Shown here: positions 28,482-34,969 of the stretch, piece by piece
Position numbering within the stretch: the first letter of the stretch is position 1
How the letters are laid out: every line of letters starts with the position of its first letter
Virus record (IMG/VR): IMGVR_UViG_3300024351_000042
Location: 1-39,400 of that record
Direction: 5' to 3' (one strand)
DNA length: 39,400 nt
Source of the DNA: a virus
Translations under genes and position numbers: made by a program
The notes under the pieces: model-generated
What the model was told of the DNA's origin: nothing
The model's input: the letters and a program-made list of their open reading frames with translations, nothing else
Databases searched by the model: none

Positions 28482-29618
28482 TTAGGCGAAGGATAGTTCC
28501 TTGCCCAAGACATTCTCAACATCCTTGGAGGTCATTGCCCTAGCCTTGGCTTTAAGGCCAGTCCAATCACTTTCATCGTAATTGGCCAACTCACCACCAA
28601 TGTCGTTAAGCTTTTCCCAAGAAGACTCAACCATCCGTTGACTACCCCTTGTTAGGCTATTAACCACGCCGAACAGGGTCTTGGCATATTGAGGAGTCTC
28701 ATTGCGTTCTACACCCCATGCCGTATGAACGGACTCCACTTCGTTCTTGCTCAACTTATAGGTTTGAGCGACAGAGGCAAACAGGGGGGTCATTGATCCA
28801 TCCCAACCCATTTGCTTAGTACCTAAAAGCTTTTCAATCATGGTAGGCATAGCCTGAATATGTGAGCTAATAGCCGACTGAATATGATTAGCCAAAAGCT
28901 CGAAGTCTACCTTACCACGATGGACTACACTTACATCGTTATGCTTAACCCAACCGATTGCACCATTAGAACAAATAGTGCGGAAGACACCGGCAGTAAC
29001 ATCAAGGCGATGAGTGCCAATCTCAGAGTTCTTAACCTTGATCAAACCTTGATAGTCGCTATCATCGGAAGACTTAAGGCTACTTGGTAGCACTACCATG
29101 AAGTTGATAAAGTCTTCGCCGGACTTATCCATAGCTACCGCATCTTTGCATTCAGCTGGTAGGAACTTCTGGACTTCATCCAATACCCATCCATTATTAA
29201 TGATTGCGTAACGATCACTCAAAAACGCCCGACAGGTATCATCCTGATCGTTGAACCTAAAGAGATATTCTCCTCCGAACTCTTGGAAAGAAATATCAAG
29301 AAGGTCACGCAATATATTGTGATGGCGTACATCTTTAGACTCTGCCAACTTATTGATTGTATAAGAACCCCACTTAGTCTTCTGAGCGAATTGACTAAGA
29401 GCGTGTTTTGTTGGAGTATAGAACTTTTCGTTCTTCTTATCCAGAAGCTGGAACTTACCATCGACTACAACTGGACGAACCCTAGCGGATTCACCGGCAA
29501 CAGTGCAAAGACTGTCATGATAATGATCCTTACGATTGTTGAATCTTTCGATTACACCAGCATAAGCCGAACCGGAAAAACCACGCACAGAACGAATACC
29601 GATGCTACCATTAGACAT
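28482..29618 (-). CDS. DUF932 phage/plasmid-like protein
   Basis: 378 residues from ATG at 29618 with AAAGG upstream; a TTG lies three codons earlier. ALSQFAQKTKWGSYTINKL, FRFNDQDDTCRAFLSDRYAIINNGWVLDEV, FINFMVVLPSS, GVFRTICSNGAIGWVKHNDVSVVHRG and SQRMVESSWEKLNDIGGEL match the DUF932 family (phage/plasmid-like TIGR03299 group), often carried by mobile elements and of unknown function. Less AT-rich and better in codon choice than neighbours. A hairpin GGGCT-GAA-AGCCC stands in its leader. The tRNA-Leu gene follows 10 bases after its stop. Confidence 0.9.
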   Translation of the reverse strand: MSNGSIGIRSVRGFSGSAYAGVIERFNNRKDHYHDSLCTVAGESARVRPVVVDGKFQLLDKKNEKFYTPTKHALSQFAQKTKWGSYTINKLAESKDVRHHNILRDLLDISFQEFGGEYLFRFNDQDDTCRAFLSDRYAIINNGWVLDEVQKFLPAECKDAVAMDKSGEDFINFMVVLPSSLKSSDDSDYQGLIKVKNSEIGTHRLDVTAGVFRTICSNGAIGWVKHNDVSVVHRGKVDFELLANHIQSAISSHIQAMPTMIEKLLGTKQMGWDGSMTPLFASVAQTYKLSKNEVESVHTAWGVERNETPQYAKTLFGVVNSLTRGSQRMVESSWEKLNDIGGELANYDESDWTGLKAKARAMTSKDVENVLGKELSFA

Positions 29619-29679
29619 GATGACCAAACCTTTCTTGGGCTTTCAGCCCTATAAATTAAAACTCTCAACCTTACATATA

Positions 29680-29709
29680 CTTATTCGCCAACCATTGGCA
29701 AATATTTCC
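29680..29709 (-). promoter_or_regulatory. Promoter copy
   Basis: GGAAATA, 15 bases, CGAATAAG, TATATG. Spacer and flanks (CCAATGGTTGGCGAATAAG) almost repeat those of the copy at 30012, pointing to a recent duplication. Drives DUF932 and probably the tRNA. Confidence 0.8.
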
Positions 29710-29713
29710 AAAA

Positions 29714-29986
29714 TTAATTCCACTTTTCGAATACGCACACATATTGATCGCCTAACCAACCGCCGACCAAATTTCCACTCCAATGCATCTTTTCTACCAA
29801 TTTTTTTGCTGCATTGCAGTAATTTACAGAATTATCGAATTCATGATCCCAAGGCATTTCAATTTTATGTATCATCCTTGTCGCCGATCTTACAAAGGCT
29901 TTAACCTTTGCACCTCTTGTATTGGTTGGGCCAATATATTTGACCCCAATTGCAACGCTTCTTGAATCCCTTACATTAACTTCCAT
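29714..29986 (-). CDS. Conserved phage/plasmid protein (AIxVKYxGPTNTRGAK type)
   Basis: 90 residues. VAIGVKYIGPTNTRGAKVKAF, IEMPWDHEFDNSVNYCNAAKKLVEKMHW and GGWLGDQYVCVF follow a family I recall from many phage and plasmid genomes; function unknown, perhaps nucleic-acid binding. AAAGGAA before ATG; single gene after promoter 30012. Confidence 0.75.
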   Translation of the reverse strand: MEVNVRDSRSVAIGVKYIGPTNTRGAKVKAFVRSATRMIHKIEMPWDHEFDNSVNYCNAAKKLVEKMHWSGNLVGGWLGDQYVCVFEKWN

Positions 29987-30011
29987 TTTACTTTCCTTTC
30001 TTCTATATAGA

Positions 30012-30041
30012 CTTATTCGCCGACCATTGGAGAATATTTCC
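30012..30041 (-). promoter_or_regulatory. Promoter copy
   Basis: GAAATA, 15 bases, CGAATAAG, CTATATAG. The GAATAA also supplies the last codon and stop of 30013-30192. Confidence 0.8.
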
Positions 30042-30192
30042 TAATTTCCAAAATTTTATATGGAGAAGTGTTACCATATGGATTTTTCACAACTTGCCCA
30101 ACATAATAACCACAATCACTATTCATGGTTTGGGTAATGATTAACCCATTCAATAAACCACCGATGAATTCTCTTGTTATTTCATATTTCAT
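30013..30192 (-). CDS. Unknown 59-residue protein
   Basis: MKYEITREFIGGLLNGLIIT then QTMNSDCGYYVGQVVKNPYG. AGGAAAGGAAAAG before ATG; first gene after promoter 30219. Its final GAA TAA is the core of the next promoter. Confidence 0.65.
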   Translation of the reverse strand: MKYEITREFIGGLLNGLIITQTMNSDCGYYVGQVVKNPYGNTSPYKILEIRKYSPMVGE

Positions 30193-30218
30193 TTTCTTTT
30201 CCTTTCCTCTTACATAAT

Positions 30219-30249
30219 CTTATTCGTTGGCCATACAGATTTATTTATA
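30219..30249 (-). promoter_or_regulatory. Promoter copy
   Basis: TATAAATA, 15 bases, CGAATAAG, ATTATG. Preceded on the minus strand by hairpin repeat a (30281-30300). Drives 30192. Confidence 0.8.
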
Positions 30250-30280
30250 TAAAAATAAAAAAATTCTTAAATAGATAATA

Positions 30281-30300
30281 AGATAAACATATCTAATTAG
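30281..30300 (-). repeat. Promoter-associated hairpin repeat, copy a
   Basis: Plus AGATAAACATATCTAATT: seven such elements (a-g) lie 25-55 bases upstream of promoters in 30-36 kb, each a GATA-N4-TATC stem followed on the minus strand by a T-rich tract. Confidence 0.6.
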
Positions 30301-30388
30301 TTTCCAGGCTCCCCTCATCCTCTCCTTTTGGAAAGCAGGAACTCCCACTCATAACTCAAATTTTAATAGTTACTCCTCTCTATATATA

Positions 30389-30418
30389 CTTATTCGTCAG
30401 CTAATAAAAATTATTTAC
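30389..30418 (-). promoter_or_regulatory. Promoter copy with no normal gene behind it
   Basis: GTAAATA, 15 bases, CGAATAAG, TATATATAG, AGAGGAG. Downstream (30388-30300) I see only a 19-codon frame and the AGCCTGG element. Confidence 0.8.
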
Positions 30419-30439
30419 AAAAATTTTTTAAAATTACAA

Positions 30440-30459
30440 TTAGATAAAGATATCCAATT
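30440..30459 (-). repeat. Promoter-associated hairpin repeat, copy b
   Basis: Plus TTAGATAAAGATATCCAA; minus-strand stem with T-rich tract following, before promoter 30389. Confidence 0.6.
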
Positions 30460-30461
30460 TC

Positions 30462-30790
30462 GGTCAATTTAGAAGGGGTAGGACAAGCCTACCCACTATA
30501 TTTGTAAGGAAAACATACCAGTATTCCTTACAAGAAGAATTTAAAAAATAAACATAAGTCATTGAACCCAAAGAGTTTATATCAATAAATGAAAACAAAG
30601 TGCTTACTGTCAGCACATTATTAAAAGTGCTACTTTTTTTGCCCCTTGGGAAAGTAGCAAACCAAGTTTCATAAAAGTTCATCTATTTTGCAAATCCTTA
30701 CGGATTTTTCTTGACAGGATTTTGGGCGGGTTGATAAAATCTTTAGCAGAGGAAATATTCCTCTAAGAAGTCTAAAGCAAAATCCTATCA
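30462..30790 (-). ncRNA. Structured non-coding RNA candidate
   Basis: At least seven stems in about 330 bases. GACAGGATTTTG (30713-30724) pairs with CAAAATCCTATC (30778-30789), enclosing CTTTAG/CTAAAG (30741/30772) and AGAGGAA/TTCCTCT (30748/30758). Then AAATCC/GGATTT (30692, GTAA loop on the minus strand), GCTACTTT/AAAGTAGC (30629/30651), GTGCT/AGCAC (30600/30612), TGTAAGGAA/TTCCTTACA (30503/30524) and GGGTAGG/CCTACCC (30476/30488). A 72-codon frame crosses it but looks accidental. It follows the 31373-30867 operon. Strand inferred from the GNRA loop and neighbours. Confidence 0.55.
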
Positions 30791-30864
30791 CCGAACAAGT
30801 TAAAGATTACTTCCATTTGGTAAAACTCCAAAGCAAAATACATTGAGCAAAGAAAATCAATCAT
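30772..30864 (-). CDS. Possible 30-residue peptide at the edge of the structured region
   Basis: ATG at 30864 with AAAGG 8 bases upstream: MIDFLCSMYFALEFYQMEVI then FNLFGDRILL. Hydrophobic. It overlaps one arm of the long stem, so it may be only part of the RNA. Confidence 0.3.
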   Translation of the reverse strand: MIDFLCSMYFALEFYQMEVIFNLFGDRILL

Positions 30865-30866
30865 AG

Positions 30867-31043
30867 TTAAAACCTTTCTGCTTGAATGTTAAAATCTTCT
30901 ACATCGCCTTCGATAAGCATTACATACTTAAGATTGTTGTTGTTCTTAAGATGTGTGTTGATATAGCTTGCCACTTCTTCTTTAGTTCTTAGATATGCTG
31001 GCAAGATAAACTCTACATTAACCTTGACTAAGGTTGTTCGCAT
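30867..31043 (-). CDS. Unknown 58-residue protein
   Basis: MRTTLVKVNVEFILPAYLRT then KEEVASYINTHLKNNNNLKY and VMLIEGDVEDF: strand-helix-strand. Overlaps the previous gene by 16 bases. Last gene before the structured RNA. Confidence 0.65.
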   Translation of the reverse strand: MRTTLVKVNVEFILPAYLRTKEEVASYINTHLKNNNNLKYVMLIEGDVEDFNIQAERF

Positions 31044-31228
31044 CTAACTTTATCATCCTTCCTTGCATGATAGATCATTATTTTTTCCAACCTATTGGAT
31101 AGTTCAATAAGATGGTTTGCGTATTCACTACGATGTTTTCTCATGTAATTGCTTACCCTAACTTCGTATCTCAAAGATTCTACAATTTGTTTTATTTCAA
31201 CCAAACTTAGTGTTACATCAACATCCAT
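31028..31228 (-). CDS. Unknown helical protein
   Basis: 66 residues from ATG at 31228, with AAGGGAG upstream; a longer frame to 31342 would cross the gene 31230-31373. VTLSLVEIKQIVESLRYEVRVSNYMRKHRSEYANHLIELSNRLEK: one or two long charged helices. Confidence 0.65.
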   Translation of the reverse strand: MDVDVTLSLVEIKQIVESLRYEVRVSNYMRKHRSEYANHLIELSNRLEKIMIYHARKDDKVRCEQP

Positions 31229-31229
31229 T

Positions 31230-31373
31230 TTAGTATTCTCCCTTCTTAAATCTAACTTTGTCGCCACTTCTACCGCCTTTAGGATTTTTTCTTTCGTCCT
31301 TAAAGCGTGAGCTTCCTCTTGCCATAACGCCTCTGCGTTCAAATTGTTTAGTTGTCAGAGTAAACTTAATCAT
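31230..31373 (-). CDS. Small basic protein
   Basis: 47 residues: MIKFTLTTKQFERRGVMARG then SSRFKDERKNPKGGRSGDKV and RFKKGEY, about one-third Lys/Arg. AAAGGAG before ATG; first gene after promoter 31394. Probably binds RNA, DNA or ribosomes. Confidence 0.65.
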   Translation of the reverse strand: MIKFTLTTKQFERRGVMARGSSRFKDERKNPKGGRSGDKVRFKKGEY

Positions 31374-31393
31374 GACCATCTCCTTTCTATATA

Positions 31394-31424
31394 CTTATTC
31401 GGCTTTCGCCCTATATTTATTTAC
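31394..31424 (-). promoter_or_regulatory. Promoter copy (16-base spacing)
   Basis: GTAAATA, 16 bases, CGAATAAG, TATATAG. The GAATAA is the stop of 31395-31826. Confidence 0.75.
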
Positions 31425-31826
31425 AAGTTTTTCCAAAACTTTTTCTGCAATAGTATCTACAAAATCATCCTCATTTAAGTCTAAGTTAGCTGCTACTTCA
31501 TCCACATTGAAATAACTACTTAAATCATCTAGGCTGATATTGTTGGCTAATTCGCCAAGATCAATTTCTTCTGCTAGATATTTAAGACCTACTCCACTAG
31601 CTACGGCTTTTAAATTAATCTTGTTTGCCAAATCGTAGTAATCTATATCAATTCTGTCATAGTCAATATCTTGCTTTCGTTCACTTATCTTTTGCAATAA
31701 CAATGTTTGTTCTTTAAATCCTTCTGCAAGGTTTTTAATTAGCTCCGATTGTTCCAAACATTTCGATTCAAGATACTCAATTCGACCACTATCAAAACCA
31801 AATAGCTTTTCTACAAACTTAAACAT
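31395..31826 (-). CDS. Acidic helical protein with short repeats
   Basis: 143 residues. After a coiled-coil-like N-terminus (YLESKCLEQSELIKNLAEGFKEQTLLLQKISERK) come short units DLANKINLKAV, GLKYLAEEIDLGEL, ANNISLDDLSSYFNVDEV, AANLDLNEDDFVDTI, resembling helical repeats. AAAGGAA before ATG. Function unknown. Confidence 0.65.
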   Translation of the reverse strand: MFKFVEKLFGFDSGRIEYLESKCLEQSELIKNLAEGFKEQTLLLQKISERKQDIDYDRIDIDYYDLANKINLKAVASGVGLKYLAEEIDLGELANNISLDDLSSYFNVDEVAANLDLNEDDFVDTIAEKVLEKLVNKYRAKAE

Positions 31827-31828
31827 GA

Positions 31829-32167
31829 TTAGTTCCTTTCGTAATATTCTTTGTCTGCCTTGTCAGCTAAATAATCCTCATATGTGTATTCGTCTTCTTC
31901 GATTAATGTATCACCTATTAAACCTTTCGCTTCAAGGTCAGCAGCAATTTCTTTGCAAGCCCTTTCGACATATTGCAAAAGGTCGGGAGGACAATAACCT
32001 AACCTCAAAACCTGTTCTTCGTCATACAACTGAAACCACTTTGGCTGAAATTTTTCAGCATCGTAATCCCAATCTCCTTCAACTTCATAGCCAAAACCTT
32101 GGTAGGTTTCTGGCATTAAGTTCCAAAATTTTACCATCTTGCCTACATTCTCAAGTACAAAATCCAT
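31829..32167 (-). CDS. Unknown acidic protein
   Basis: 112 residues: MVKFWNLMPETYQGFGYEVEGDWDYDAEKFQPKWF, then DEYTYEDYLADKADKEYYERN. Strongly acidic C-terminus. AAGGAG before ATG. Not recognised. Confidence 0.65.
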   Translation of the reverse strand: MDFVLENVGKMVKFWNLMPETYQGFGYEVEGDWDYDAEKFQPKWFQLYDEEQVLRLGYCPPDLLQYVERACKEIAADLEAKGLIGDTLIEEDEYTYEDYLADKADKEYYERN

Positions 32168-32177
32168 TTCATTCTCC

Positions 32178-32354
32178 TTATGCGTTGCAGATATCTTCGT
32201 GCCTATCTTGTATTAAACCACAATACTTTTTAGCTTCGTTCAATGTCTTGAACTGTTCGGCAATCTCCTCATCGGAAAAAGTTTCAACAATCCAATGACC
32301 GCCAGCATCATAATTATCCAAAGCCCAATCTTTGATTTCCCTTACAAGTTCCAT
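32178..32354 (-). CDS. Unknown 58-residue protein
   Basis: MELVREIKDWALDNYDAGGH, WIVETFSDEEIAEQFKTLNE, AKKYCGLIQDR: a helix-strand-helix form frequent in phage accessory proteins. AAAGGAAAAG before ATG; first gene after promoter 32395. Confidence 0.7.
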   Translation of the reverse strand: MELVREIKDWALDNYDAGGHWIVETFSDEEIAEQFKTLNEAKKYCGLIQDRHEDICNA

Positions 32355-32394
32355 CTTCTTTTCCTTTCGTTTTAGTTGTTTCCTCTTATATAAT

Positions 32395-32424
32395 CTTATT
32401 CGTGATTAGTTATAATTTATTTAC
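32395..32424 (-). promoter_or_regulatory. Promoter copy
   Basis: GTAAATA, 15 bases, CGAATAAG, ATTATATAAG. Drives 32354. Preceded by hairpin repeat c. Confidence 0.85.
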
Positions 32425-32449
32425 AAAAAAAATAAAAATTTTATAAAAA

Positions 32450-32475
32450 GATAATCGGATAAAGTTATCTAATTA
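32450..32475 (-). repeat. Promoter-associated hairpin repeat, copy c
   Basis: Plus TCGGATAAAGTTATCTAATTA, with the AGCCTGG element next to it (32476-32492). Confidence 0.6.
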
Positions 32476-32530
32476 TAGTCCAGGCTCTGCCCATCCCATA
32501 GTTTCCCATGGCGGGTTTACCCTCTGTATT

Positions 32531-32560
32531 CTTATTCGCTATATATAAAAAATTATTTAC
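32531..32560 (-). promoter_or_regulatory. Promoter copy with only a micro-frame behind it
   Basis: GTAAATA, 15 bases, CGAATAAG, AATACAGAGGG. Downstream only a 13-codon frame (MGNYGMGRAWTII R) before the hairpin. Confidence 0.8.
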
Positions 32561-32579
32561 AAAATTTTTAAAATTATAT

Positions 32580-32600
32580 TTGGATAAAGATATCTAATTT
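32580..32600 (-). repeat. Promoter-associated hairpin repeat, copy d
   Basis: Plus TTGGATAAAGATATCTAATTT. Directly beyond it a stem TAGCTTG/CAAGCTA (32609-32629) covers the last codons of 32608-32826 and may be its terminator. Confidence 0.6.
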
Positions 32601-32607
32601 GGCAAGT

Positions 32608-32826
32608 CTAGCTTGCATAATACAAGCTAAAATAATGATCTAAGCATTCGTTTGTTTGTTTAATGAATTCATTATATTCTATTTCATCAGATTCAAATTC
32701 TTCATTTATTTCATTTAATTCTTTTTCCATATTTTTATCTTTAATTAAGACAAGCTTATCTTCTTTTATTGAAACAACTGCAATGCTATACGGAATACAC
32801 TTTTTATACAAAAATTTATTTTTCAT
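32608..32826 (-). CDS. Unknown protein
   Basis: 72 residues: MKNKFLYKKCIPYSIAVVSIKEDKLVL then an acidic helix (EKELNEINEEFESDEIEYNEF). GGGGG before ATG, and an ATGA overlap with the micro-protein upstream. Last gene of the 33471-32608 operon. Confidence 0.65.
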   Translation of the reverse strand: MKNKFLYKKCIPYSIAVVSIKEDKLVLIKDKNMEKELNEINEEFESDEIEYNEFIKQTNECLDHYFSLYYAS

Positions 32827-32891
32827 TTGTTTGCCCCCATGAATGCCATAATAACTAAATAAACTGTAAATAGCGTTACTGCTAATGTCAT
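32823..32891 (-). CDS. 22-residue membrane micro-protein
   Basis: ATG at 32891 with AGGAGATAACTAA upstream. MTLAVTLFTVYLVIMAFMGA then NK: a single hydrophobic helix. Overlaps the next gene by ATGA. Confidence 0.6.
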   Translation of the reverse strand: MTLAVTLFTVYLVIMAFMGANK

Positions 32892-32981
32892 TTAGTTATC
32901 TCCTGAGAATAGAAGAAAAAAATTAGCGATCATTACGCAAAGAAAAAACATCAAGTAACCTATAGTTTGTTCAAAGATCAC
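32892..32981 (-). CDS. 29-residue membrane micro-protein, GTG start
   Basis: GTG at 32981 overlaps the previous stop (ATGTGA) and follows GGGGG. MIFEQTIGYLMFFLCVMIAN then FFLLFSGDN: one strongly hydrophobic helix. Its stop precedes the next ATG directly. Confidence 0.55.
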   Translation of the reverse strand: MIFEQTIGYLMFFLCVMIANFFLLFSGDN

Positions 32982-33103
32982 ATTGGCCCCCAGTATTCTT
33001 CAAGCTTTTGAATTGCCCATGATAGTCCTAGCACAAGTAAAGATCCGCTCATCATTAGTGCACCTAGTAACATACCAGCGATTGACCATTCTTCAACACT
33101 CAT
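32978..33103 (-). CDS. 41-residue membrane micro-protein
   Basis: ATG at 33103 within GCATGA of the previous stop. MSVEEWSIAGMLLGALMMSG then SLLVLGLSWAIQKLEEYW: one helix with an acidic N-terminus and amphipathic C-terminus. First of three coupled micro membrane proteins. Confidence 0.65.
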   Translation of the reverse strand: MSVEEWSIAGMLLGALMMSGSLLVLGLSWAIQKLEEYWGPM

Positions 33104-33471
33104 GCGTAAACCTTCCTTCCTTTTGTCTCTAGCACTTCAAAGAATTTACCGTCAATATTTTCTCCTTCTACATTTCTCCAGAAGGGGGCCAACCTTGGAT
33201 TATAACTTACTTCGTTATTAAAAAATTCGTCAGGAAATTCTTCGCTACTTAACCTTATCGATATATCTTGGCATTCTATCCAAGAACATACGGTCTTCTC
33301 TTTGCCTGAATAAATACTTTCTGCTATCTTTTTGCTATTATGCAACTTACAATTTTTCATTGTGAAGTTAACACTTTCAGGATCTACATAGGTAACATTT
33401 CCTTCACTATCTTTTAGTTGCCACTTATATTTATGTGGACCGTTCGCCAAGTGAAATCTTAACTTAAACAT
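33100..33471 (-). CDS. Conserved-looking phage protein, unknown
   Basis: 123 residues: MFKLRFHLANGPHKYKWQLKD, NCKLHNSKKIAESIYSGKEKTVCSWIECQDISI, YNPRLAPFWRN, DGKFFEVLETKGRKVY. The segments look well ordered and I believe related proteins occur in phages, but no function is known. First gene after promoter 33488; GAGG before ATG. Confidence 0.7.
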   Translation of the reverse strand: MFKLRFHLANGPHKYKWQLKDSEGNVTYVDPESVNFTMKNCKLHNSKKIAESIYSGKEKTVCSWIECQDISIRLSSEEFPDEFFNNEVSYNPRLAPFWRNVEGENIDGKFFEVLETKGRKVYA

Positions 33472-33487
33472 ATTGACCTCTTACTTA

Positions 33488-33516
33488 CTTATTCGTTTCC
33501 CAAAGAAAATTATTTC
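33488..33516 (-). promoter_or_regulatory. Promoter copy
   Basis: GAAATA, 15 bases, CGAATAAG, TAAGTAAGAGG. Drives the 33471-32608 operon. Confidence 0.75.
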
Positions 33517-33524
33517 CAGAATTC

Positions 33525-34208
33525 TTAGTGGTATATGTATGCCACATTATCTACATTCTTATCCCAGCATTTCCTGCAATCTCCACAATTAACCTCGGCT
33601 TTGCCGTTGAATTGTTCAAGACTAGCAGGGCACAAGTTCTGATGTTTATCATTCATATCATCAGGGGAATTAACTACTGTACTGGTAGGTAAACCTAAGC
33701 CCTTACTTGGTTCCTGATTGACCATGAACATTGAAACACGAACATTAAGATTTGCAGGGAATTCACCATGTATGGCTTGGTATTCCCTTATTATGCCATG
33801 TTCTTTTGTTGGCAACCAGAATTGAATTTCTGGAATAGCTTTTGCAATATTTACAATTGCTACTAACATATCTACGGATTGCAAATCCCCACTAGTAAAC
33901 CATCTGAAAAACCTTTTTTCTGCTGAAAGTCTTTTTAGCTTAGACTTGAATAAGCTTATGAAAGAATTTTTCCAATCTTCCAAGTTATTTATATCTTTTA
34001 TTTGATCAAATCTTTTTAAGTTTGCATTCTTCACCGTTCCAAATATGTATCGTCCTTTTAATGCATAGCATCCTTCACATATAGAACCCTTTACCTTTAC
34101 TAACTTAGCACCAGTCTTGCACATCCAAGCTGGTAAATCCCAACTTTCCCATGGCATCTTCTGAGTCTTAGAAGTATTAATCTCAACAGTATTCAATTCC
34201 ATTTTCAT
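33525..34208 (-). CDS. Gene product 88-like phage protein
   Basis: 227 residues. GSICEGCYALKGRYIFGTVKNANLKRFDQI, FFRWFTSGDLQSVDMLVAIVNIAKAIPEIQFWLPTKE, NLNVRVSMFMVNQ, CPASLEQFNGKAEVNCGDCRKCWD: this is the gp88-like family (Pfam GP88) of mycobacteriophages and others. The C-x2-C and C-G-D-C-x2-C cysteines suggest a metal or Fe-S centre; function unproven. AAAGGAG before ATG; single gene after promoter 34229. Confidence 0.88.
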   Translation of the reverse strand: MKMELNTVEINTSKTQKMPWESWDLPAWMCKTGAKLVKVKGSICEGCYALKGRYIFGTVKNANLKRFDQIKDINNLEDWKNSFISLFKSKLKRLSAEKRFFRWFTSGDLQSVDMLVAIVNIAKAIPEIQFWLPTKEHGIIREYQAIHGEFPANLNVRVSMFMVNQEPSKGLGLPTSTVVNSPDDMNDKHQNLCPASLEQFNGKAEVNCGDCRKCWDKNVDNVAYIYH

Positions 34209-34228
34209 ATCATTCTCCTTTATACTAA

Positions 34229-34259
34229 CTTATTCGCTTGTAAGATTAAAATATTTATA
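34229..34259 (-). promoter_or_regulatory. Promoter copy
   Basis: TATAAATA, 15 bases, CGAATAAG. Drives the gp88-like gene. Confidence 0.8.
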
Positions 34260-34270
34260 AAAAAATTATT

Positions 34271-34459
34271 TTATCTTACCCTTTTGGCCAACTCTTGCCT
34301 ATACACTTTGGCTTGATCCACATATTTATCTGTATTACAGCCTATTGAAATACATTCTAGACATTCGGCGATTGCCGAAATTAAACCTTGATTACTCATC
34401 CCTTTTGCAATCTCAACTTCTCTTTCAAAATTGCAAACGAATGGATTGTAGTTGCTCAT
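34271..34459 (-). CDS. Unknown small protein
   Basis: 62 residues: VCNFEREVEIAKGMSNQGLISAIAECLECISIGCNTDKYVDQAKVYRQELAKRV, helical, with three cysteines near the centre. AAAAGGAG before ATG. Confidence 0.65.
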   Translation of the reverse strand: MSNYNPFVCNFEREVEIAKGMSNQGLISAIAECLECISIGCNTDKYVDQAKVYRQELAKRVR

Positions 34460-34499
34460 TTTAATCTCCTTTTGTTGTTATCGTTATCTCTTATATATA

Positions 34500-34529
34500 C
34501 TTATTCGCTAGTGCTTATGATTTATTTAC
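34500..34529 (-). promoter_or_regulatory. Promoter copy
   Basis: GTAAATA, 15 bases, CGAATAAG, TATATAAG. Drives 34459. Confidence 0.85.
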
Positions 34530-34560
34530 AAAAAAAATAAAATTATTTTAAATAATATAA

Positions 34561-34580
34561 TAAGATAAGATTATCCAATT
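34561..34580 (-). repeat. Promoter-associated hairpin repeat, copy e
   Basis: Plus AAGATAAGATTATCCAATT, followed by the AGCCTGG element (34583-34600). Confidence 0.6.
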
Positions 34581-34606
34581 ATAGTCCAGGCTCCCCTCAT
34601 TCTATA

Positions 34607-34614
34607 CTCATTCG
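34607..34614 (-). promoter_or_regulatory. Degenerate promoter half (CGAATGAG)
   Basis: CGAATGAGTATAG; no TAAATA at the 15-base position. Probably decayed. Confidence 0.3.
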
Positions 34615-34652
34615 CATAGATGGTTTAAGCATTACCACCAAGCTTATATAAT

Positions 34653-34682
34653 CTTATTCGCTGGCAGGGTAAAATTATTTAC
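34653..34682 (-). promoter_or_regulatory. Promoter copy before a non-coding stretch
   Basis: GTAAATA, 15 bases, CGAATAAG, ATTATATAAG. Downstream only an 11-codon frame (MLKPSMRMSIE) precedes the AGCCTGG element. Confidence 0.8.
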
Positions 34683-34713
34683 AACAAAATAAAAAAATTT
34701 TAAAAGAATATAA

Positions 34714-34733
34714 TTAGATAAAGATATCCAATT
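34714..34733 (-). repeat. Promoter-associated hairpin repeat, copy f
   Basis: Plus TTAGATAAAGATATCCAATT, immediately after the stem GTTAG...CTAAC that closes the 34742-34969 transcript on the minus strand. Confidence 0.6.
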
Positions 34734-34741
34734 TCGGTAGG

Positions 34742-34969
34742 GTTAGCAGGGATAAGACATCCCCACTAACAGGTTTAAAAACGGTGTTTTTCGTTTTGCC
34801 GTATCTCACGGAGGATTGCACCTAAACACCAAACATACCTATCATTATATGGTTACGCCAGATAGTCTCGAACTATCCCATCCTCTTAAGGTTACTTAGA
34901 CTCTGATAAGCCCATTTTCACCAAGGAAGTGGCCCTCTTGTATCAGCAAGTGCCCTAGCGTTATATACT
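34742..34969 (-). ncRNA. Non-coding transcript with tRNA-like 3' half
   Basis: No gene fits, yet it lies between a good promoter (34970) and a closing stem GTTAGtgGGGAT/ATCCCtGCTAAC (34742-34770). On the minus strand GATAG-TTCGAGA-CTATC (34861-34877) is a canonical T-arm, followed by TGGCGTA, A and CCA (34850-34852) at the exact tRNA spacing. A small stem CCT/AGG (34882-34891) resembles a class II variable arm, and GCTTA/TAAGT before it has an 8-base loop. The 5' half does not close a normal acceptor. Further stems: CTGATA/TATCAG, GGTGTTT/AAACACC, CCGT/ACGG. Confidence 0.5.

Noticed and set aside
30464-30682. 72-codon minus-strand frame
   Set aside because: Poor ribosome site, and its sequence consists largely of arms of strong stem-loops; treated as part of the structured RNA candidate.
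31258-31515. Plus-strand 85-codon frame
   Set aside because: Antisense to a basic protein gene, an acidic protein gene and a clear promoter; no ribosome site.
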